From NCBI RefSeq assembly GCF_010882125.1, contig NZ_JAAGVZ010000007.1, positions 160,441-224,440 on the forward strand: a stretch of DNA of 64,000 nucleotides. The letters run 5' to 3'. Numbering within the stretch: position 1 is the stretch's first letter; each line of letters begins with the position of its first letter. The notes below the pieces were generated by a model, which saw nothing but the letters and a program-made list of their open reading frames with translations, searched no databases and had not been told where the DNA came from. The translations under genes and the position numbers were made by a program. The stretch comes from Peribacillus alkalitolerans. GTDB lineage: Bacteria > Bacillota > Bacilli > Bacillales > DSM-1321. Of this stretch, positions 58,546 to 64,000 are shown in pieces.

Positions 58546-60666
58546 ATGGACCAAAATAAAAAAACCTTTTCCATAGATTGGGCCGGCCGTAAGTTGACAG
58601 TTGAAATTGGCCAACTTGCTAAGCAAGCAAACGGAGCTGCGCTCATTCGATATGGAGATACTGCTGTATTAAGTACAGCAACCGCTTCTAAGGAACCTAA
58701 AACTGTAGATTTCTTTCCTTTGACAGTCAATTACGAGGAAAGATTATATGCAGTAGGGAAAATTCCAGGTGGCTTCATTAAACGTGAAGGTAGACCAAGT
58801 GAAAAAGCAATCTTGGCTAGCAGACTAATTGATCGACCAATTAGACCACTATTTGCAGATGGCTTCCGTAATGAAGTACAAGTTGTAAGCATTGTTATGA
58901 GTGTTGATCAAGACTGTTCTTCAGAAATCGCGGCAATGTTCGGATCATCACTTGCATTGTCTGTTTCTGACATTCCGTTTGAGGGACCGATTGCTGGTGT
59001 TACAGTAGGAAGAATCAACGGTGAATTCATCATCAATCCTACAGTTGAACAAATGGAAAAAAGTGATATTAATCTTACTGTTGCAGGAACAAAAGATGCG
59101 ATTAACATGGTTGAAGCAGGAGCTAATGAAGTTCCAGAGGAAGCAATGCTTGAAGCCATTATGTTCGGACATGAAGAAATTAAACGCCTTGTCGCATTCC
59201 AAGAACAAATAGTTGCTGAAGTAGGCAAGGAAAAAACAGAAGTTAAATTATATGAAGTTAACGCAGAACTAATGGCTGAAGTATCTTCATTGTGCGAAGT
59301 TGATATGAATAAAGCAGTGCAAGTCCAAGAGAAGCATGCACGTGAAGCAGCCATTAAAGTGGTTAAAGAACGCGTTGTTGCTGCGTTCGAGGAAAAAGAA
59401 GCGGAAGACGACACAATTAAACAAGTAAAAGAAATACTTGGTATGCTTGTTAAAAATGAAGTGCGCCGCTTAATAACGGAAGAAAAGGTTCGTCCTGATG
59501 GCCGAAATCCTGATGAAATTCGTCCACTTTCTTCTGAAGTAGGCCTTCTTCCAAGAACTCATGGTTCTGGTCTATTTACAAGAGGACAAACTCAAGCCCT
59601 ATCCATTTGTACACTTGGAGCATTAGGAGATGTTCAAATCCTTGACGGTTTAGGTGTAGAAGAATCAAAACGTTTTATGCATCATTATAATTTCCCACAT
59701 TTTAGTGTTGGGGAAACAGGCTTCATGAGAGGACCTGGACGTCGTGAGATTGGACATGGAGCATTAGGTGAAAGAGCACTTGAACCAGTTCTACCTTCTG
59801 AAAATGATTTCCCATATACAATACGTCTTGTTGCAGAAGTTCTTGAATCCAATGGTTCTACTTCACAAGCAAGTATTTGTGCAAGTACATTGGCAATGAT
59901 GGATGCAGGGGTGCCGTTAACATCTCCTGTTGCTGGAATCGCGATGGGTCTGATTAAAAAAGATGAACACTATACAATTTTGACGGATATTCAAGGCATG
60001 GAAGATCACCTAGGTGATATGGACTTTAAAGTTGCGGGAACTGCTAAAGGTGTTACTGCATTACAAATGGATATCAAGATTGAAGGTTTATCCCGTGAAA
60101 TTTTAGAAGAAGCACTTCAACAGGCTAAGCATGGCAGAATGCATATTCTTGAATCCATGTTGGCAACTATTAAAACACCGCGTGAAGAGCTATCTAAATA
60201 CGCTCCAAAGATACTTACAATGAGTATCAATCCTGATAAAATCCGCGATGTTATTGGACCAAGCGGTAAACAAATTAATAAAATCATTGAAGAAACTGGA
60301 GTTAAAATTGACATCGAACAAGATGGTACAATCTTTATCTCATCAGTTAACGATGAGAATAATCAAAAAGCGAAGAAAATTATCGAAGATATCGTACGCG
60401 AAGTTGAAGTTGGTAAAATGTATCTTGGTAAGGTTAAACGAATTGAAAAATTCGGTGCGTTTGTTGAGATTTTCTCTGGTAAAGATGGTTTAGTGCATAT
60501 TTCTGAATTGGCTGAAGAGCGTGTAGGCAAAGTCGAAGATGTAGTATCAATCGGAGATGAGATTTTAGTTAAAGTAACTGAAGTAGATAAGCAAGGTCGT
60601 GTAAACCTTTCACGTAAAGTTGTTCTAAAAGAACAAAAAGAAGCTGCAGCAACTCAAAATCAATAA
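58546..60666 (+). CDS. pnp: Polynucleotide phosphorylase
   Basis: PNPase degrades RNA 3' to 5' with phosphate as part of RNA turnover. The 706 residues show two RNase PH domains, the first around [23 protein letters not shown] and the second around [11 protein letters not shown] and [14 protein letters not shown]. The KH domain [18 protein letters not shown] is near 567 and an S1 domain near 625 has [19 protein letters not shown]. The ATG follows GAGAGGGG. Confidence 0.98.
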   Translation: MDQNKKTFSIDWAGRKLTVEIGQLAKQANGAALIRYGDTAVLSTATASKEPKTVDFFPLTVNYEERLYAVGKIPGGFIKREGRPSEKAILASRLIDRPIRPLFADGFRNEVQVVSIVMSVDQDCSSEIAAMFGSSLALSVSDIPFEGPIAGVTVGRINGEFIINPTVEQMEKSDINLTVAGTKDAINMVEAGANEVPEEAMLEAIMFGHEEIKRLVAFQEQIVAEVGKEKTEVKLYEVNAELMAEVSSLCEVDMNKAVQVQEKHAREAAIKVVKERVVAAFEEKEAEDDTIKQVKEILGMLVKNEVRRLITEEKVRPDGRNPDEIRPLSSEVGLLPRTHGSGLFTRGQTQALSICTLGALGDVQILDGLGVEESKRFMHHYNFPHFSVGETGFMRGPGRREIGHGALGERALEPVLPSENDFPYTIRLVAEVLESNGSTSQASICASTLAMMDAGVPLTSPVAGIAMGLIKKDEHYTILTDIQGMEDHLGDMDFKVAGTAKGVTALQMDIKIEGLSREILEEALQQAKHGRMHILESMLATIKTPREELSKYAPKILTMSINPDKIRDVIGPSGKQINKIIEETGVKIDIEQDGTIFISSVNDENNQKAKKIIEDIVREVEVGKMYLGKVKRIEKFGAFVEIFSGKDGLVHISELAEERVGKVEDVVSIGDEILVKVTEVDKQGRVNLSRKVVLKEQKEAAATQNQ

Positions 60667-60673
60667 AAAACTA

Positions 60674-60707
60674 CGATTCGATCCATTCATGGGTCGAATT
60701 TTTTTTG
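60674..60707 (+). terminator. Terminator after pnp
   Basis: GATTCGATCCAT pairs with ATGGGTCGAATT with G-U pairs, followed by a long run of Ts. Confidence 0.8.
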
Positions 60708-60781
60708 ACTAAATTAATGCAAATTGTTGAACTAATTATAAATATATCTCTGTTAAAGCTTATTGTTGATTTATCCACTAA

Positions 60782-60899
60782 GTTGATTGGAGTGGAAGGT
60801 ACTCGACTCCTGCGGGAGCAGCGGGACAGGTGAGACCCCACAGGAGGAGGCTCACCGCCCGCCCCGCGGAAAGCGAGTGCATGGAACGGAATTCAACAG
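60782..60899 (+). repeat. Repeat C copy 2, between pnp and ylxY
   Basis: This GC-rich palindromic element of about 118 bases is related to 50254-50384. The shared ends are GTTGATTG, ACTCCTGCGGG and CCGCGGAAAGC. It lies in the 412-base pnp-ylxY gap. The rest of that gap shows no gene, and I found no convincing promoter. Confidence 0.75.
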
Positions 60900-61078
60900 A
60901 TATGTTTAACAGAACCATTAATAAAATAATTGCACTAGTAATTCTGTACTAAATATGACCTTTGTTCTACCTTGTCCATCAAATTCATAAATTATTGGTA
61001 TAAACGTTAGAAGTATTAAGGAAGTCTAATAATATACCTGAGTAACTAGCACATGATAATAATTAGGAGGAGTAGATA

Positions 61079-62062
61079 TTGAACCATAAATGGAAGAGTG
61101 TAATTGTAGCATCCATTTCATTCAGTTTAGCACTAGTGTATTTTCAACTGCCTGCAGTAAATGACTATGTCCTAACCATAAGAGGAGATGATGCAGTTCC
61201 AGTTGTAAGTAATACAGATCCATTATTAGAAGAAATAAAAATGAAAGCTAAACAATTAGATGTTCCTCCTCAGAACGCAAAGATTGATCCTGTTTGGAAA
61301 ACAATTCCTGGATATAATGGGATTAAAGTAGACGTACAGGCTTCATATGAAAAGATGAGGGAAACAGGAACATTTGATGAAAAGAAGTTAATCTATACCC
61401 AGGTTAAGCCAACAACCCATCTTGAAGATTTAGAGCCTGCTCCAATCTATAAAGCACATGCAGAAAAACCGGTCGTAAGTTTTCTAGTCAATGTAGCGTG
61501 GGGGAATGAGTATTTACAACAAATGCTATCCGTATTAAAGAAACATGAAGTCAAGGCCACCTTTTTCCTAGAAGGTAAATGGACAAAGAATAATCAGGAT
61601 ATGGCGAAAATGATTGTAGAAGGAGGACATGAAATTGGCAATCATTCATACTCGCACCCAAATATGAAGAATTTAGGTCCTGAAGCAGCTATGAATGAAC
61701 TTAAAAAGACAAATGATATCATAGAGGCAGTTACTGGTAAGAAAGTACGTTGGTTTGCCCCTCCTAGCGGTAGTTACTCTGACAGTACCATCCAAGTAGC
61801 AGACCAACTTCAAATGGGAACGATCATGTGGAGTGTGGATACGATCGATTGGCAAAAACCAACGCCCCCCGTATTAATTCAAAGGGTGCTTTCTAAAATT
61901 CATCCAGGAGCTTTCGTATTGATGCACCCTACTGATTCATCTGCTAAATCGCTTGAAACATTAATAGTTGAACTAAAAAAACGTCATCTTCGAATCGTCA
62001 CAGTTACTGAAGCGTTGAAGGAAGAAAGAATTTTACATGAAAGAGTTGAAAAAAATGAATAA
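61079..62062 (+). CDS. ylxY: YlxY, polysaccharide deacetylase-like protein
   Basis: The 327-residue protein has an N-terminal signal-anchor helix (about 7-26) and a C-terminal NodB-type domain (about 135-315). The start is TTG 61079 after TTAGGAGGAG. The zinc-binding His motif is present as GNHSYSHPN. The first catalytic motif, normally TFDDG, reads FLVNVAWGNE, and the later R-P-P motif is RWFAPPSG. B. subtilis YlxY has, as I recall, a similar change. It is probably a surface protein with altered or no deacetylase activity. Confidence 0.88.
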   Translation: MNHKWKSVIVASISFSLALVYFQLPAVNDYVLTIRGDDAVPVVSNTDPLLEEIKMKAKQLDVPPQNAKIDPVWKTIPGYNGIKVDVQASYEKMRETGTFDEKKLIYTQVKPTTHLEDLEPAPIYKAHAEKPVVSFLVNVAWGNEYLQQMLSVLKKHEVKATFFLEGKWTKNNQDMAKMIVEGGHEIGNHSYSHPNMKNLGPEAAMNELKKTNDIIEAVTGKKVRWFAPPSGSYSDSTIQVADQLQMGTIMWSVDTIDWQKPTPPVLIQRVLSKIHPGAFVLMHPTDSSAKSLETLIVELKKRHLRIVTVTEALKEERILHERVEKNE

Positions 62063-62075
62063 TGTTTTCAACTTA

Positions 62076-62084
62076 TGCTAAAAT
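62076..62084 (+). promoter_or_regulatory. Extended -10 candidate for mlpA
   Basis: TGCTAAAAT (TGn plus five of six to TATAAT) lies about 80 bases before the mlpA start. No -35 is evident. Confidence 0.35.
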
Positions 62085-62162
62085 AAGGTACATTGTGAAG
62101 AGTAAACCTATTATGTAAGAGATTTACTCATGCTTGCAGCAGGATCGAGGGAGGAAAAGTTA

Positions 62163-63401
62163 TTGATTAAGAAATATACGTGTCAAAATGGTGTGAGAAT
62201 TGTACTAGAAAAAATCCCTACTGTTCGTTCAGTCGCGATTGGTTTATGGATTAAAACTGGATCCATCAATGAAACACCAGAAAATAATGGGATTTCGCAT
62301 TTTCTTGAACATATGTTCTTTAAAGGTACTACGACTAGAAGTGCAAGGGAGATCGCTGAATCGTTTGATAGCATCGGGGGGCAGGTAAATGCTTTCACAT
62401 CAAAAGAGTACACTTGCTACTATGCAAAAGTCCTAGATAATCATGCTGGGATGGCTCTCGATGTATTATCAGATATGTTCTTCAATTCAACGTTTGTAGA
62501 AGAAGAACTTCAAAAAGAGAAAAATGTCGTTTATGAAGAAATTAAAATGTACGAGGATACGCCGGATGATATTGTTCACGATTTATTGAGTCGTGCTGTA
62601 TATGAAAAACATCCTCTAGGCTATCCGATTTTAGGAACAGAAGAAACACTTTCAACATTTACAAGCGAGACACTAAAGCAGTACGTCCATGATATGTACA
62701 CACCAGATAAATTGGTCGTTTCTATTGCAGGAAATGTAGATGAATCGTTCATTAACGAAGTGGAGCAATTATTCGGTAGCTATCAACGAAGTGAAAAAGC
62801 CCGTCATACTACTGAAAGACCTGGTTTCCATCAAAATAAATTGTCACGAAAAAAAGAAACTGAACAAGCTCATCTATGCCTAGGCTATGAAGGATTACAT
62901 ATTGGTCATAAAGACGTTTATAGTCTTATCGTCATGAATAATGTTTTAGGCGGAAGCATGAGTAGCCGTTTATTCCAAGAGGTACGTGAACAGCGTGGAT
63001 TAGCTTATTCGGTTTACTCCTATCATTCTGCGTACCAAGACGGCGGTATGGTCACTATTTATAGTGGTACAGGAGCCAATCAACTGGACGTCCTTTATGA
63101 GACTATCCAAAATACCCTTTCTCAGTTTAAAAAAGAAGGAATCACTGCAAAAGAATTGAGAAATAGTAAGGAACAGCTCAAAGGTAGTTTAATGCTGAGC
63201 TTAGAGAGTACTAATAGTCGGATGAGTCGAAATGGGAAAAACGAGTTAATGTTAGGGAAACATCGTTCTCTGGATGAAATCGTTGAACAAATCGATCAAG
63301 TAACTGAGGAAAGTGTTTATACTTTAACGAACAATATCTTTACTGACAAATTCTCGACTGCTTTGATAAGCCCTATTGAGGATTGGGAAGGATTAAAATA
63401 A
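62163..63401 (+). CDS. mlpA: M16 family zinc peptidase MlpA (YmxG)
   Basis: The 412-residue protein is a processing-peptidase-like enzyme with the inverted zinc motif HFLEH at residues 46-50, a downstream Glu in VVYEEIKMYEDTPDD, and the C-terminal RGLAYSVYSYHS. In B. subtilis MlpA lowers extracellular protease expression. TTG 62163 follows GAGGGAGGAAAA and matches the family N-terminus; the frame from 62130 includes the SD. Confidence 0.93.
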   Translation: MIKKYTCQNGVRIVLEKIPTVRSVAIGLWIKTGSINETPENNGISHFLEHMFFKGTTTRSAREIAESFDSIGGQVNAFTSKEYTCYYAKVLDNHAGMALDVLSDMFFNSTFVEEELQKEKNVVYEEIKMYEDTPDDIVHDLLSRAVYEKHPLGYPILGTEETLSTFTSETLKQYVHDMYTPDKLVVSIAGNVDESFINEVEQLFGSYQRSEKARHTTERPGFHQNKLSRKKETEQAHLCLGYEGLHIGHKDVYSLIVMNNVLGGSMSSRLFQEVREQRGLAYSVYSYHSAYQDGGMVTIYSGTGANQLDVLYETIQNTLSQFKKEGITAKELRNSKEQLKGSLMLSLESTNSRMSRNGKNELMLGKHRSLDEIVEQIDQVTEESVYTLTNNIFTDKFSTALISPIEDWEGLK

Positions 63402-63410
63402 TACCTATTT

Positions 63411-63450
63411 ACTGCCAGAATCCAACTAGGATTTCTGGCAGTTTGTTTTT
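63411..63450 (+). terminator. Terminator after mlpA
   Basis: ACTGCCAGAATCC (63411-63423) pairs with GGATTTCTGGCAGT (63429-63442), and TTGTTTTT follows. Confidence 0.8.
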
Positions 63451-63626
63451 CTTCTGCACCAGAATTGAGTCGACATTTATGGGCAATTTCAGGTATATAG
63501 GATATGTGCACTCTAAAAGGTTGGACATTTGGCTGGATTTCTAAATAAAAGATAAAATAACTTCTAACATGTCCTGTAACTCGATATGTATATTAATAAG
63601 GATATCGTAAAGAGGTGATTAAAAAA

Positions 63627-63878
63627 ATGCGACTGAGTGAATTAAGTGGTAAAGAAATTGTGGATGTCAAGCGAGCAGAACGCCTTGGAATTCTAGGACA
63701 GACTGATTTAGAAATAAGCGAAACAGGACAAATAGTTGCATTAATTATTCCAAGTGTGAAATGGTTTGGCTTTAAGAGAAATGGCAATGAAATCCGAGTT
63801 CCTTGGAAGCATATAAAAAAAATTGGTACGGATATGATCATCATTGATATCCCAGAGAGCCAATATAACCAAGAATGA
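63627..63878 (+). CDS. ymxH: YlmC/YmxH family PRC-barrel sporulation-type protein
   Basis: This 83-residue protein has the PRC-barrel pattern MRLSELSGKEIVDVKRAERLG and a closing KIGTDMIIIDIPE. The family is common in spore formers and lies near the dipicolinate genes in B. subtilis. Its function is not firmly known. ATG 63627 follows AGAGGTGA; a GTG at 63615 lies in the SD. Confidence 0.9.
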   Translation: MRLSELSGKEIVDVKRAERLGILGQTDLEISETGQIVALIIPSVKWFGFKRNGNEIRVPWKHIKKIGTDMIIIDIPESQYNQE

Positions 63879-63899
63879 TTGATTACAAAAAAATCTGAG

Positions 63900-64000
63900 C
63901 CTGGTATTATCCCCTTTAAGTAGACAGTGTAAAAAGCCTATGATTTTATCATGGATGATGCACTACTACTTGGAGGGGATTTTTCTATGGCTGTAAAAGG
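63900..64000 (+). mobile_element. Possible left end of an insertion sequence (partial)
   Basis: After ymxH a new gene begins at ATG 63987 with a strong SD (TGGAGGGG), but only five codons (MAVKG) are inside the window. The preceding bases, TATTATCCCCTTTAAGTAG from about 63905, have the look of an IS3-type end. The expected neighbour, dpaA (spoVFA), does not start this way. This is a low-confidence inference that the next bases would settle. Confidence 0.3.
63987..64000 (+). CDS. Start of an unidentified gene (partial)
   Basis: ATG GCT GTA AAA follows TTGGAGGGGATTTTTCT with ideal spacing. Too little is present to name it. A transposase is the leading idea because of the flanking sequence. Confidence 0.5.

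Noticed and set aside
58908..59414. 168-codon minus-strand frame inside pnp
   Set aside because: Low-complexity Ser/Ala/Thr composition is what the reverse of a Glu/Ala/Lys-rich gene gives; no SD.

Overview
The window is a continuous stretch of Bacillaceae chromosome. It is AT-rich, every gene I can support lies on the + strand, Shine-Dalgarno (SD) sites are strong, and TTG/GTG starts are common. Gene order follows the topA-to-ymxH arc of Bacillus subtilis almost gene for gene. Protein details, such as HslV beginning [10 protein letters not shown], a long FlgE hook protein and extra genes beside sigD, point to a relative of B. subtilis rather than that species. I did not see any tRNA, rRNA, CRISPR array, prophage or defence island.

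Layout: 1-5.7 kb holds the 3' end of topA, then trmFO, xerC, hslV, hslU and codY. The flagellar/chemotaxis (fla/che) cluster fills 6.1-33.9 kb: flgB flgC fliE fliF fliG fliH fliI fliJ ylxF fliK flgD, a TIGR02530-type gene, flgE swrD fliL fliM fliY cheY fliO fliP fliQ fliR flhB flhA flhF flhG cheB cheA cheW cheC cheD, and an unrecognised two-helix membrane protein. sigD follows behind its own terminator and promoter, then a small basic protein and a swrB-like gene. From 36.0 kb come translation and envelope genes: rpsB, tsf, pyrH, frr, uppS, cdsA, dxr, rseP, proS and polC. The rimP-nusA-ylxR-ylxQ-infB-ylxP-rbfA operon, truB, ribF, rpsO, pnp, ylxY, mlpA and ymxH follow. At the right edge a new reading frame begins where B. 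subtilis has the dipicolinate synthase genes; it may be the left end of an insertion sequence.

How it works together: the fla/che cluster encodes the rod, MS ring, export gate and ATPase, hook, C-ring switch, chemotaxis phosphorelay and the sigma factor for late motility genes. CodY, encoded just upstream, is known to repress this operon in B. subtilis. The second half supplies ribosome assembly, translation initiation, undecaprenyl and phospholipid synthesis, site-2 proteolysis, replication (PolC) and RNA decay.

I do not see a wholly new multi-gene system. The most unusual points are mainly in non-coding DNA. An SD site appears to be carried to the swrD start codon by a 13-bp hairpin. sigD is separated from the fla/che operon by a terminator and promoter. 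A promoter followed by a terminator precedes trmFO, and a terminator-like hairpin stands in the rimP-nusA leader. A 125-nt repeat, present in two copies without gaps, sits inside two operons, directly upstream of flhA and dxr. FlgE carries a very large central insertion.
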